64,000 bases of DNA, from contig CAZEDW010000001.1 of NCBI GenBank assembly GCA_964510955.1, forward strand, positions 62,001-126,000, written 5' to 3'. The notes below the pieces were generated by a model that saw nothing but the letters and a program-made list of their open reading frames with translations, did no database searches and was not told the DNA's origin. Made by a program: the position numbers and the translations under genes. Below, one piece after another: positions 27,236 to 36,687 of this stretch. This DNA comes from JAFLCM01 sp964510955. GTDB lineage: Bacteria > Planctomycetota > Phycisphaerae > Phycisphaerales > UBA1924. Within the stretch, counting starts at the first letter, position 1. Each line of letters starts with the position of its first letter.

Positions 27236-27868
27236 GTGAAACATCGGAGCGTGATCGCAGTGGCGGCGGGCGTGGCCCTGGCGGCCCTGGGGCTTCGCGC
27301 GTCCAGCGCCAGGCCGGACGAGAAGCCGGCGGCGCCGTTGATCGCCGTGTGCGACATGGACCAGCTCGTGCGGGACCTCATGAACCACGAGCGGTACGAC
27401 CAGCGGCTGAAGAAGGAGTACGACGAGAACAAGGCGCAGTCGAAGGAGCTGTACGACGACATGTCGAAGAAGTACAAGGCCTTCCAGGAGGCGCCTGAAA
27501 CCGGTTCGGAACACGACCGGCTGGAGAAGGAGTACGACGCGGCGTACGAGAAGTATCACAAGCACCGCGACCAGTGGGGCAAGAAGCACGAGAAGCTGTG
27601 GATGGACCTGAACTGGGAGGCGTTTTCAGAGGCCAAGAGCGCGGCCGTCCGCGTGGCCACAGAACACGGGTACGCCTACCTGCTCGGCAGCGACACGACC
27701 GATGAGGCCTTTGCGTCGTCGAGCCTTTCGCGGTTCCACTACGAGCGCGGGGCGCGCCGGGTGCTGATGGCGCCGGAGGGAACCGACATCACCAAGGACG
27801 TCCGCGATGCGCTACGGGTGCAGAAGGCTCCGAAGGAGCCGAAGAAGGATGACTCGGACGACGAGTGA
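27236..27868 (+). CDS. OmpH/Skp-like periplasmic chaperone candidate
   Basis: The 210-residue product has a signal peptide (VIAVAAGVALAALGLRASS) and then APLIAVCDMDQLVRDLMNHE, a version of the OmpH/Skp opening strand. A long charged coiled coil follows (residues about 55-115, LKKEYDENKAQSKELYDDM), and then AVRVATEHGYAYLLGSD, the closing beta segment of the family. Skp-like proteins hold outer-membrane proteins in the periplasm. GTG 27236 is preferred over 27230 because GGAG lies 7 bases before it rather than 1. The C-terminus is very acidic. Confidence 0.75.
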   Translation: MKHRSVIAVAAGVALAALGLRASSARPDEKPAAPLIAVCDMDQLVRDLMNHERYDQRLKKEYDENKAQSKELYDDMSKKYKAFQEAPETGSEHDRLEKEYDAAYEKYHKHRDQWGKKHEKLWMDLNWEAFSEAKSAAVRVATEHGYAYLLGSDTTDEAFASSSLSRFHYERGARRVLMAPEGTDITKDVRDALRVQKAPKEPKKDDSDDE

Positions 27869-27985
27869 GCCGGTTGAGTTGCGAGCACAGCGTCGCGCGG
27901 CTCAAACCTGGGGCCCGATGTTGGGAACGATGCCGGCGTGGCGGTGTTGTACCGACACCGGGTCGCCCTGATGGAGGATCCGACC

Positions 27986-28366
27986 ATGGGATTCTGGAAT
28001 CGAATACTGGGGAAAGAGTCCTCCCGGGAGCCGTCGGCTCAGCCCGGTGTGCCGCACGCGGTGATCCTGCATATCAAGCTCGCCGACCGATGGCCGAGCG
28101 AGGACGAGCAGGCGTGCTGGTTCGGGCTGCAGGACGAGCTGATCGCGGCGGTCTCGGCCGCGGGGGCCGGGGAGCTTGACGGCGATGAATGGGGCGGGGG
28201 CGAGTGCGTGATCTTTCTCTATGGTCCCGACGCCGAGGCGATCTGGGAGGCGGTGGCGCCGGTTATCGAGAAACGCGAGGTCCCGATGGGGTCGTACGCG
28301 ATCAAGCGGTTTCAGACCCTCGGGGGCGAACGGGAGGAGCGGGTGGAGATCGGCTGGGAGGGGTAA
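27986..28366 (+). CDS. Small hypothetical protein with ferredoxin-like fold pattern
   Basis: The 126-residue product begins MGFWNRILGKESSREPS and continues HAVILHIKLADRWPSEDEQA, LDGDEWGGGECVIFLYGPDA and a closing YAIKRFQTLGGEREERVEIG. Strand-helix-strand alternation suggests a small alpha/beta sandwich of the type often found in proteins that accompany secretion or regulation genes. GGAGG lies 8 bases before the ATG. I do not recognise the family. Confidence 0.65.
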   Translation: MGFWNRILGKESSREPSAQPGVPHAVILHIKLADRWPSEDEQACWFGLQDELIAAVSAAGAGELDGDEWGGGECVIFLYGPDAEAIWEAVAPVIEKREVPMGSYAIKRFQTLGGEREERVEIGWEG

Positions 28367-28569
28367 CGGCTGGGGCCGCGTCCCCCCGGGGGAGGGGGGC
28401 GGGGGGGGGGCTTTGACGCTATTGCCTCGGCGCGCCTATCATGGGCCGACCTCTGCTCCGGCCTGACCTTGTCGGTCGAGTCCGTTCAGTTCTCCCGACG
28501 CTTTCTCGGCCCGAGTTTGCTGCGGAAAATCAGTACAGTCTTTCACCAGGGCACAACGGGACTTCAACC

Positions 28570-28884
28570 ATGAAGCTCTATGTCGGCAATCTGTCGTTCA
28601 GCACCTCCGAGGCCAAGCTGCACGAGCTGTTCTCCCAGCACGGCGAAGTCGCCTCGGCGTCTCTCGTCATGGACCGCGAGACCGGCCGTCCCCGCGGCTT
28701 CGGGTTCGTTGAGTTCAACAACGACGAGCACGCCCGCGCGGCCATCGCCGCCCTCCACGGCAAGAACGTGGACGGGCGCGACCTGACCGTCAACGAGGCC
28801 AAGCCCCGCGAGGGCGGCGGCGGCGGTGGCGGTGGCTTCCGTCGCGGCGGTGGCGGTGGCGGCGGCGGCGGTCGCCGCTGGTAA
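28570..28884 (+). CDS. Glycine-rich RRM RNA-binding protein
   Basis: The 104-residue protein is one RNA recognition motif (residues 1-78) plus a Gly/Arg tail. RNP2 is LYVGNL (3-8) and RNP1 is RGFGFVEF (42-49), with the aromatic residues for stacking on RNA in place. The tail is nearly all Gly with FRR and GRRW. Such RRM proteins in bacteria are often linked to cold adaptation or RNA chaperoning. The gene has its own strong terminator 30 bases downstream, so it is a single-gene unit. Confidence 0.92.
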   Translation: MKLYVGNLSFSTSEAKLHELFSQHGEVASASLVMDRETGRPRGFGFVEFNNDEHARAAIAALHGKNVDGRDLTVNEAKPREGGGGGGGGFRRGGGGGGGGGRRW

Positions 28885-28914
28885 GCGCTGACCTTCAAGC
28901 TGACTTGTTCAAGC

Positions 28915-28944
28915 GCTCGGGCCGAGAGGCCCGAGCTTTTTTTT
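28915..28944 (+). terminator. Rho-independent terminator of the RRM gene
   Basis: GCTCGGGCC (28915-28923) pairs perfectly with GGCCCGAGC (28928-28936) around a GAGA tetraloop and is followed by eight T residues (28937-28944). This is the clearest intrinsic terminator in the window. Confidence 0.92.
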
Positions 28945-29096
28945 CGTTTCGGATTTGAAGGGCCGGAGGACGGCGCGGTCTCCGACACACGGCCCCGATG
29001 GGGGTGCTGCTGCCATGCATGCCGGCACACACGCGGTAAGGCCTGGGCAAAGATCAGCGTGGGCGTGTCGGCGGGCCGCGCGGGTATGCTGAGAGC

Positions 29097-29975
29097 GTGA
29101 AACCCTTCCCCCTCTCAGCCAGCCTCGGGCGCGAGGCGCCGCCGATCGACATCGTTGATGTCGGGGCGATGGCATTGGCCGGTTCGCCACCGGCGTACAA
29201 GCCGCTGGTGGACGCGGGGGTCGCCCGCGTGGTGGGGTTTGAGCCGCAGGAAGCCGAGTGCGCCAAGCTCGCGGGCACGGCCCGTAAGAACCACACCTAC
29301 CTCCCCTACTTCATCGGCGACGGCACCGAGCGCACGTTCTACCTGACCAATCGAGGCGATACCTCGTCGCTCTACGAGCCCAACCGCGAGCTGGTGGACC
29401 GCTACTTCGGTCTGGGCGACGTGATGCGGGTGGTCTCCGAGTCGCGCGTGCAGACGCGCCGGCTCGACGATGTTCCCGAGATCAAGGGCGCGGACTTCTT
29501 GAAGGTGGACGTCCAGGGGGCCGAGCTGGACGTGCTGCGGGGCGGGCCGCGGCTGCTCGCCGGGGCGCTGGTCGTCGAGGTCGAGGCCGAGTTTGTGCAG
29601 CTCTACAAGGGCCAGCCGCTGTTCGCCGAAGTGGACCAGCACATCCGCGCCGCGGGCGGCGGTTTCATGCTCCACTCGATCAACGGCCCGGCGTGCCGGG
29701 CGCTCCGCCCGTTCAAGATCACCAAAGAAACTTCGCCGATGCTCCGCCAGGTCCTCTGGATGGACGCGATCTATGTCCCCACCCTGGAACGCATCGCCGC
29801 GCTCACGCCCGAGCGGCTGCTGAAACTGGCGATGCTGACCCACGACGTCTACCGCTCGGCCGACCTGACGGCGTACGTGCTGCAATGTCACGACGCCCAG
29901 ACCGGCAAAGACCTGTGGGGGTGGTACATCCAGCGCTTGACGGGGATGCCGCCGCCGGAGAGGCCGCGGGGGTGA
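29097..29975 (+). CDS. FkbM-family methyltransferase
   Basis: GTG 29097 gives 292 residues. The SAM-binding Rossmann domain shows IDIVDVGAMALAG, VVGFEPQEAECAKLA, and the FkbM phrases VQTRRLDDVPEIKGADFLKV with DVQGAELDVLRGG, then VVEVEAEFVQLYKGQPLFAE. These motifs place it with O-methyltransferases that act on sugars or lipids, often for surface polymers. A C-terminal 80-residue helical extension is present. No glycosyltransferase lies next to it. The stop is followed at once by a dockerin relic. Confidence 0.85.
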   Translation: MKPFPLSASLGREAPPIDIVDVGAMALAGSPPAYKPLVDAGVARVVGFEPQEAECAKLAGTARKNHTYLPYFIGDGTERTFYLTNRGDTSSLYEPNRELVDRYFGLGDVMRVVSESRVQTRRLDDVPEIKGADFLKVDVQGAELDVLRGGPRLLAGALVVEVEAEFVQLYKGQPLFAEVDQHIRAAGGGFMLHSINGPACRALRPFKITKETSPMLRQVLWMDAIYVPTLERIAALTPERLLKLAMLTHDVYRSADLTAYVLQCHDAQTGKDLWGWYIQRLTGMPPPERPRG

Positions 29976-29978
29976 TGA

Positions 29979-30125
29979 GTTGTCGGTGGCGGCGCGCATG
30001 TGTTGCTCACCCTGACGGCGCTCCAGCCGTGCCCCGACGACTTCGACGGCAGCGGGACGGTCGATACCGCCGACCTGGTCTAGTTGCTCTATGCGTTCGG
30101 GACGACATGCGACTCGCGTGGCTGA
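29979..30125 (+). pseudogene. Relic of a dockerin-like C-terminus with an internal stop
   Basis: Reading from 29979, the frame spells LQPCPDDFDGSGTVDTADLV, then TAG at 30081, then LLYAFGTTCDSRG and a stop. Functional copies in this genome have Gln where the TAG is (TADLVQLLLRFG). One CAG-to-TAG change would explain it. No start, signal peptide or N-terminal body is present, so this is the tail of a lost secreted protein gene. Confidence 0.75.
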
Positions 30126-30471
30126 TCCACCGGCTGGCGGCGATGAGTGGCTGGCGATCATCGGATGCAGACCCGACCGAACATCGCCGCCCCCCGAGGG
30201 GGGGCGGGGGCATGAGGGCAAGGAATTATCGGTATTCCGGCCCCGGCGGCCCGCAGGGTCTTGCCTTTTCCAGATTCTGATTTAGCTTGTATTTCAGACT
30301 CGGGGAAGCGTTTGTGCGCCTCCAGTTTGGGCAGGCTGTGCCGTGGGGTGTTTGATTGGTCGAATCGAAGGTGTCTGCTGCGAGCGGGGTGTTCGACTCG
30401 GACGGCCGGAGAGGTGTGCTCGGCATCGGACGGTGCGAGGCTGAAAGAACTTGATGACCCGGAGACGTGCA
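30126..30471. other. Spacer with GC hairpin and AT-rich upstream region
   Basis: No gene is seen. A strong hairpin at 30187-30207 pairs CCGCCCCCC with GGGGGGCGG over a GA loop but lacks a U-tract. The AT-richer part near 30260-30300 (TTTAGCTTGTATTTCAGACT) is the likely promoter area of the next gene, although I cannot fix the hexamers. Confidence 0.5.
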
Positions 30472-32046
30472 ATGGCTGGAACGACGAATCAGGGCGTGAT
30501 TACCGCAACGACCGCCCGGACCTTGGCGTTCGGGGCGATCTCTGTTGCGCTCGGCGCGGCGACGCCGCAGCACGCCGCGGCGCAGACCTGCGGCCCGCAG
30601 TGGTTCCCCACGTTCAGCGGTGTTTCCGGCGGTGCGTCGCCAATCGTGAGCGCGTTGACGATGTGGGACCCGGACGGACCGGGGCCCCAGCCAGCCATGG
30701 TGGTCGTCGGTGGGACGTTTACCACCGCGGGCGGACTTACCGTGAACAACATCGCACGCTGGAGCGGCTCATCCTGGTATCCGCTCGGCACCGGCACAAG
30801 CGGCGCGGTGAACGCCCTGACGACGCTCCCCAACGGTGACCTGGTAGCCGGCGGATCTTTTCTGACCGCGGGCGGCGTCACCGTCAACCGCATCGCTCGT
30901 TGGGACGGCACCGCGTGGCATGCGCTGGGGACGGGCACGAGCGCCGCCGTGCAGGCCTTGACCGCGCTGCCCAACGGCGATCTGATCGCGGGCGGCACGT
31001 TCATCACGGCGGGCGGCGTCACCGTGAACCGGATCGCCCGTTGGGACGGGACCAGTTGGTTCGCACTCGGCACGGGTTTGGACAGCTTTGTCAACGCACT
31101 GACGACACTCCCTGGCGGCGACGTGATCGCCGGCGGGGCGTTCCTCAACGCAGGCGGCGTTCCTGCCAACAACATCGCCCGCTGGAACGGCTCCGCGTGG
31201 TCCGCTCTGGGATCGGGCACGAGCGGTGTCGTTCGGGCATTGGCAATCCTCCCCACCAGTGGCGACCTGATGGTCGGTGGCACCTATGCAACCGCCGGGG
31301 GCGTCACCGTCAACAACATCGCACGCTGGAACGGCGCATCCTGGTTCGCGCTGGGAACGGGCACGAGCGCCGGGGTGAACGCACTGGCCGCGCTGCCCAA
31401 CGGCGATCTTGTCGCGGGCGGCGGCTTCTTCAACGCGGGCGGCACGGGCGTCAACTTCGTTGCCCGGTGGGACGGCGTGTCGTGGTCCGCGCTCGGGTCG
31501 GGTTTGGGCTCCACCGTGGCGGCACTGACGCCACTGCCAAGCGGCGAGGTCGCCGCGGGCGGCGTTTTCATGACGGCCGGGGGATTGACCGCCGAGCGTG
31601 TCGCACGCTATTCGTTCTCGGGCCTGCCGACGGTCACGACCCCGCCAGCGCCTCAGACCGTGAGCAAAGGGCAAACCGTGACCCTCTTCGCCCCCATCAG
31701 CCGCGGCTATTCGGGTTTCAGCGTGCAGTGGCAGCGCAACAACGCCAACATCTCCAACGGCGCAGGCGGCGCCTCGCCCGGCGGAGGAACGGTCACCGGA
31801 GCGACCGATCTTCTCTCTACGCCCGTTGACGGCGCGCCCGCCACGCTCACTATCACGAACGCCCAACTATCGGATTCGGGCCAGTACACCGCCGTATTCA
31901 CCAATTCGTGCGGGAACGTGACCAGCGCCGCCGCGTCGGTGACCGTCTTGAACACCGGCTGTGTGGGCGACCTGAACGGCGACGGCCAGGTCAACACCGT
32001 GGACCTCACGGTCTTCCTGGCCCGGTTCGGCCAAGTGTGCCCGTAG
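30472..32046 (+). CDS. Secreted seven-repeat propeller protein with Ig-like domain and dockerin
   Basis: ATG 30472 has GGAG 7 bases upstream (TTG 30451 and ATG 30454 are weaker). The 524 residues have a signal peptide, then seven repeats of about 47 residues (residues about 55-385) built on NALTTLPNGDLVAGGSFLTA and NRIARWDGTAWHALGTGTS. Seven such units suit a beta-propeller. An Ig-like domain follows (TVSKGQTVTLFAPIS to ADSGQYTAVF-like LSDSGQYTAVFTNSC). The end is a dockerin-like GDLNGDGQVNTVDLTVFLAR. The protein is probably surface bound, with unknown ligand. Confidence 0.85.
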   Translation: MAGTTNQGVITATTARTLAFGAISVALGAATPQHAAAQTCGPQWFPTFSGVSGGASPIVSALTMWDPDGPGPQPAMVVVGGTFTTAGGLTVNNIARWSGSSWYPLGTGTSGAVNALTTLPNGDLVAGGSFLTAGGVTVNRIARWDGTAWHALGTGTSAAVQALTALPNGDLIAGGTFITAGGVTVNRIARWDGTSWFALGTGLDSFVNALTTLPGGDVIAGGAFLNAGGVPANNIARWNGSAWSALGSGTSGVVRALAILPTSGDLMVGGTYATAGGVTVNNIARWNGASWFALGTGTSAGVNALAALPNGDLVAGGGFFNAGGTGVNFVARWDGVSWSALGSGLGSTVAALTPLPSGEVAAGGVFMTAGGLTAERVARYSFSGLPTVTTPPAPQTVSKGQTVTLFAPISRGYSGFSVQWQRNNANISNGAGGASPGGGTVTGATDLLSTPVDGAPATLTITNAQLSDSGQYTAVFTNSCGNVTSAAASVTVLNTGCVGDLNGDGQVNTVDLTVFLARFGQVCP

Positions 32047-32147
32047 GGCCACCGGTCAGGGGCCTTTAAGACTCCCGGTCTTCGGTTGGCCAGGCCACAT
32101 CCGCCGAGGTTGGACGCCCGTGGCGGGTGGGGGTCTCTAATGCCGAG

Positions 32148-32678
32148 TCAACGACGGCGGCGCGCACATCCCAGTGCGGTCACGCCGAGGACGCTGATCG
32201 CCCAGCCGGGCGAGGGAACTTCGGTCACCGACGCGTAGACAAAGTCGCCGTTGACATCGTTGCCAGCGTAGATGGACACACCGTTACCGAAAACACCGAA
32301 CCCGCCGTTCTCGGGGTTGGCGGCGAAGTCGACCTCGGACTCCAGGAGCCAATGGGTGTCATCGACGTAGTAGAGATTGTTGAACAGGCCCGGGTGCTCC
32401 GGCTCGATCCAGGTGAAGGCGTTGTTCGGCTGGAACGGGAATCCGCCGCCGCCCAGGGTGGCGTGTCCGCTGTTGGACAGGTCGATCAGCCACTTGTCGG
32501 GGCTCGCCGACACCAGCGTGACGGCGATCGGCGCGGCGGTGTCTGACGACCAGACGGCCCAGGCCGTCTCGGGAGTTGTGCTGTAGTCCTCGAAAATCTG
32601 GAGGCCGACCTCGCTCTGAGCCTGCGCGGCTCCGGAGGCGAGCATGATGCCGACGACGATGCCGGAGTAGTTCTTCAT
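32148..32678 (-). CDS. Secreted protein with PEP-CTERM-like sorting tail
   Basis: The 176-residue product has a signal peptide (MKNYSGIVVGIMLASGAAQA) and a strand-rich body. The C-terminal tail is VPSPGWAISVLGVTALGCAR followed by RRR: a Pro-containing motif, a hydrophobic stretch and an Arg cluster, which matches PEP-CTERM sorting signals. Such proteins are thought to be processed by an exosortase and linked to extracellular polysaccharide. AGGAG lies upstream of ATG 32678. It converges with the propeller gene. Confidence 0.8.
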   Translation of the reverse strand: MKNYSGIVVGIMLASGAAQAQSEVGLQIFEDYSTTPETAWAVWSSDTAAPIAVTLVSASPDKWLIDLSNSGHATLGGGGFPFQPNNAFTWIEPEHPGLFNNLYYVDDTHWLLESEVDFAANPENGGFGVFGNGVSIYAGNDVNGDFVYASVTEVPSPGWAISVLGVTALGCARRRR

Positions 32679-33106
32679 CGGTTGAGACTCCTCTTCTGAC
32701 GGCGCCGCTCGTACAGGCGGCCCGAATCCCTGGATGCAAACACAATGAATCACAACGCTCTTCCAGTGCGGGAAGAGCACACAAGCACACATGAAGCGGC
32801 CCGGGGGCCACTTTCAGAGTCAGGTTGTGCGCAGGCGAAGCTCGAGGGCGGCCGTTCAACAACTCTGGCAACAAAGCTCGCGAGGCCGAACCTGTGCGTA
32901 TGCCTTCATACTCCGATCAAAGCGTACGTCGAGAACGGCGGGTGTCCAGCGATTGCCGACTGAAAGAGACAAAAGTGTTGTCGTTCTCTACACAAAATTG
33001 ACGAGTCGGATTGGGCGACAAGGGGCGTTGTTGTCGGGCGCGCTCCGAGGATTCGAATTGAAGCACTGAGCTCGCCGAATGCCGTGCCGCCCGTTGGGGA
33101 GCAAGA

Positions 33107-33130
33107 CACTGACCCGCTGACGGGTCAGTG
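33107..33130. repeat. Hairpin element, copy 1
   Basis: CACTGACCCG (33107-33116) and CGGGTCAGTG (33121-33130) are perfectly complementary around CTGA. The right arm is followed by GTGC. It is the first of five related hairpins between 33.1 and 34.0 kb. Confidence 0.7.
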
Positions 33131-33155
33131 GTGCACGAAGGGAGTTGGAAGAGCT

Positions 33156-33175
33156 CTGACCCGTGGACGGGTCAG
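33156..33175. repeat. Hairpin element, copy 2
   Basis: CTGACCCGT (33156-33164) and ACGGGTCAG (33167-33175) pair perfectly over 9 bases with a GG centre. The right arm runs into TGGCACGA. Its arms match copy 1 closely. Confidence 0.7.
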
Positions 33176-33274
33176 TGGCACGACACTCCGATGCTCGGGA
33201 GACACACCAACAGTGGCGGTCCTCGTGCAGATCAGGGCCACCCGCCGCGGTGGACCATCGATTGTTCGATCGTG

Positions 33275-33308
33275 CCACGGGCTTCTCCGTCCTCGGAGAT
33301 GCCCGTGG
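33275..33308. repeat. Hairpin element, copy 3
   Basis: CCACGGGC (33275-33282) pairs with GCCCGTGG (33301-33308), and TCTCCG pairs with CGGAGA inside it, with one T-T mismatch and a TCCT loop. The left flank is CGTG. Confidence 0.7.
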
Positions 33309-33338
33309 TAGGACGTCCGAATGACCGGTTCGCTCCGG

Positions 33339-33782
33339 TTACCGGCAGACTAACCACGGGTATCCGAAGACGGAAACCCGTGGCACTGGGGACCACCTGT
33401 CACTTACCCGTGCCACCCGCCCTCCGACCCTCCATCGCCCGGCCGCGGCCCGCGCGGTCTGCTCCCGCAGGCGCGGGATCAGGACCCCCATCAGCGTGCC
33501 CGACCGCTGGATCAACGCCTTGACGAAGCCCTGGAAGGTGCGCCCCGTCCTGCGGCGCCGCGGCAGCGCCCGGTCCAGAACCATCAGCGCCGACTCGAAC
33601 CGCTGCGCCAGCGTGGGGCCGGCGTCCAGGCTCATCAGGACCGCGGCCAGGGCCAGCGCCGCCATGGACCATCCGCCGCCGACGGGCAACGGACCGAGCA
33701 CCTTCATGATGACACGCGCCAGCGCGTGCCGATAGACTGGACTTCGCGCGGCGACACCGCCGCCCATCGATGACTTGAACAT
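33339..33782 (-). pseudogene. Truncated transposase (N-terminal part only)
   Basis: The 147-residue reading begins MFKSSMGGGVAARSPVYRHA and carries SMAALALAAVLMSLDAGPTL, RFESALMVLDRALPRRRRTG and RTFQGFVKALIQRSGTLMGV, a pattern I associate with the N-terminal domain of IS4-like transposases of planctomycetes. Only about 120 residues look native. The catalytic DDE domain, which should add 250 or more residues, is absent. The reading runs out through hairpin copy 4, so the gene is broken there. No terminal inverted repeats were identified. Confidence 0.6.
33354..33383. repeat. Hairpin element, copy 4, at the transposase breakpoint
   Basis: CCACGGGT (33354-33361) pairs with ACCCGTGG (33376-33383), with an inner CCG/CGG pair around AAGA. 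The right flank is CACTGG. It lies about 30 bases beyond the point where transposase similarity ends. Confidence 0.7.
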
Positions 33783-33937
33783 CTGGGCCTCCTTTGCTCT
33801 GGTTGCGGCCGCACCACAACCATCGGCAAAGAGGCCTTTTTCACTGGCGCAAAGCCCGAATCGACCGATTCAACCGCCACAGGAGTTCACGGCGTTGAGT
33901 GCCACCCGCCGTTGTCCCACGCCCGCGACTCCAAACC

Positions 33938-33961
33938 CATGCTCTCGCGGACGAGAGCATG
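33938..33961. repeat. Hairpin element, copy 5
   Basis: CATGCTCTCG (33938-33947) and CGAGAGCATG (33952-33961) pair perfectly around CGGA; the right flank is CCACTCGGG. Arms differ from copies 1-4 but the CCAC flank is shared. Confidence 0.6.
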
Positions 33962-34023
33962 CCACTCGGGAGGGTGTCCGATGTCTGGGGCGCGGGGCAG
34001 GCCACCCGCCGGTATGCTTGGGC

Positions 34024-34359
34024 ATGGCTGTGAAGCACCGCCGACTCTCGGGGTTTGTCCGGCGGCACATGGTTGTTACCGCTCTTACCGGCCTGCCCTT
34101 TCTCATATGCTTGGCGGTCGGGATCCGCTATGGAGATCAGCCGCGCGTGGTGGTTCCCGCCGTGGCCGCGGCAGCGGCGATCGCGGTCTTCGGCCTTGTG
34201 CTTCAGGCTCGGCGATTTCGATCGGCGGTGTGCCCGGACTGTGGCCATCGGATGGCGCGATTTGACGAGGGCCTTGGGAAGCCGGTGCGGTTTCTTTGCC
34301 CGCGGTGCGACGTGGTATGGGACACGGGAATGACGGATTCGGCGGACGCTTCGGGGTGA
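34024..34359 (+). CDS. Small two-helix membrane protein with zinc-ribbon-like tail
   Basis: ATG 34024 gives 111 residues. Two membrane helices (VVTALTGLPFLICLAVGI, VVVPAVAAAAAIAVFGLVLQ) precede a C-terminal cysteine module: CPDCGHRMARFDEGLGKPV then FLCPRCDVVWD, a CxxC-x16-CxxC zinc-ribbon spacing. Similar small proteins in planctomycetes have no known function. It stands alone between the accessory region and the groESL operon. Confidence 0.65.
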   Translation: MAVKHRRLSGFVRRHMVVTALTGLPFLICLAVGIRYGDQPRVVVPAVAAAAAIAVFGLVLQARRFRSAVCPDCGHRMARFDEGLGKPVRFLCPRCDVVWDTGMTDSADASG

Positions 34360-34494
34360 GGCAATTCGCGGACTACCGAGCGCTTCGGCATCAGCGTCAA
34401 TCGTCTCGGCGGCCGCGCAGGCAGCCGCGATTGCCTAACGAACGGACCGTGCGTCGGGATGAAGCCTGGCGTGGCCATGCGGCGAGAAAAGAAC

Positions 34495-34528
34495 AGGACC
34501 TACGGGTCGTATGTGACCCATAGGTCCT
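34495..34528 (-). terminator. Terminator hairpin downstream of groEL
   Basis: AGGACCTAcGGGTC (34495-34508) pairs with GACCCaTAGGTCCT (34515-34528) with one C-A mismatch and a 6-base loop. On the minus strand the stem is followed by GTTCTTTTCT. It lies 29 bases after the groEL stop. Confidence 0.75.
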
Positions 34529-34556
34529 ATCGGATTGCAGCAAAGCAGTCGGACGA

Positions 34557-36191
<1,635 letters not shown>

Positions 36192-36207
36192 GTGTTTGTT
36201 CCTTGAA

Positions 36208-36369
36208 GGCACTGGGCACTAGGCACTTGGCACTAGTTCCGAGTGCGGGTTGTTTGAGAAGGCACTAGGCACTGGGCACTAGGCACTGGTGTCGGATGGG
36301 GCGGGTTGGGCTTGCCGCGAGTGTTCGTCCATGTACTGCACTAGTGCCCAGTGCCTAGTGCCCGATGCC
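36208..36369 (-). repeat. Heptanucleotide repeat inverted pair between the 73-residue ORF and groEL
   Basis: Four tandem GGCACTN heptads at 36208-36235 and four more at 36261-36288 face reverse-complement heptads (TAGTGCC, CAGTGCC, TAGTGCC, CGATGCC) at 36342-36369. The arms can pair into a long hairpin in the groESL transcript. The unit and layout recur at 36600-36678 and 57183-57283. Confidence 0.85.
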
Positions 36370-36376
36370 TACGGCG

Positions 36377-36598
36377 TCACCCGATCTGCACCCACGCGAC
36401 GCGTTCGGCGTCGATGATGTAGATGCTCTTGCCGTCGGTGACCTTCACGAGGTGGTCGTCCTCGTCGGGGACGAGCATGGCGTGCTTGACGGCGAGCGCG
36501 GCCAGCCCCGACGGGTTGTGAACGTCCGCGAATGCGAAGCCGGCGGTGCGTTCGCCGTTGAGTTCGCGGAGGGCGGTTCGGAGCTGGTCAGGAGACAT
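36377..36598 (-). CDS. Small conserved-looking ORF between groES and groEL
   Basis: ATG 36598 gives 73 residues: MSPDQLRTALRELNGERTAG, then FAFADVHNPSGLAALAVKHA and ending VTDGKSIYIIDAERVAWVQI. The balanced composition and position within the operon support a real gene. I do not recognise the family. The pattern helix-strand-helix-strand-strand could be a small binding domain. It is flanked on both sides by heptad-repeat hairpins, which could adjust its expression relative to the chaperonins. Confidence 0.65.
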   Translation of the reverse strand: MSPDQLRTALRELNGERTAGFAFADVHNPSGLAALAVKHAMLVPDEDDHLVKVTDGKSIYIIDAERVAWVQIG

Positions 36599-36599
36599 T

Positions 36600-36678
36600 G
36601 GCACTGGGGACTGGGCACTAGGCACTGATTCGGAGCGGGCTTTCCGGGCCTAGTGCCTGATGCCTAGTGCCCAGTGCC
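36600..36678 (-). repeat. Heptanucleotide repeat hairpin between groES and the 73-residue ORF
   Basis: Units GGCACTG, GGGACTG, GGCACTA, GGCACTG (36600-36627) face TAGTGCC, TGATGCC, TAGTGCC, CAGTGCC (36651-36678) across a 23-base loop. The two 28-base arms pair with few mismatches. Confidence 0.85.
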
Positions 36679-36687
36679 CTCGGTCAA

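Larger units (their letters stand above)
32679..33338. other. Gene-free spacer with hairpin elements
   Basis: About 660 bases upstream of the PEP-CTERM gene with no supportable ORF. The first 400 bases have no visible structure apart from the promoter space for the minus-strand gene. The rest contains three of the hairpin elements listed separately. Confidence 0.55.
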
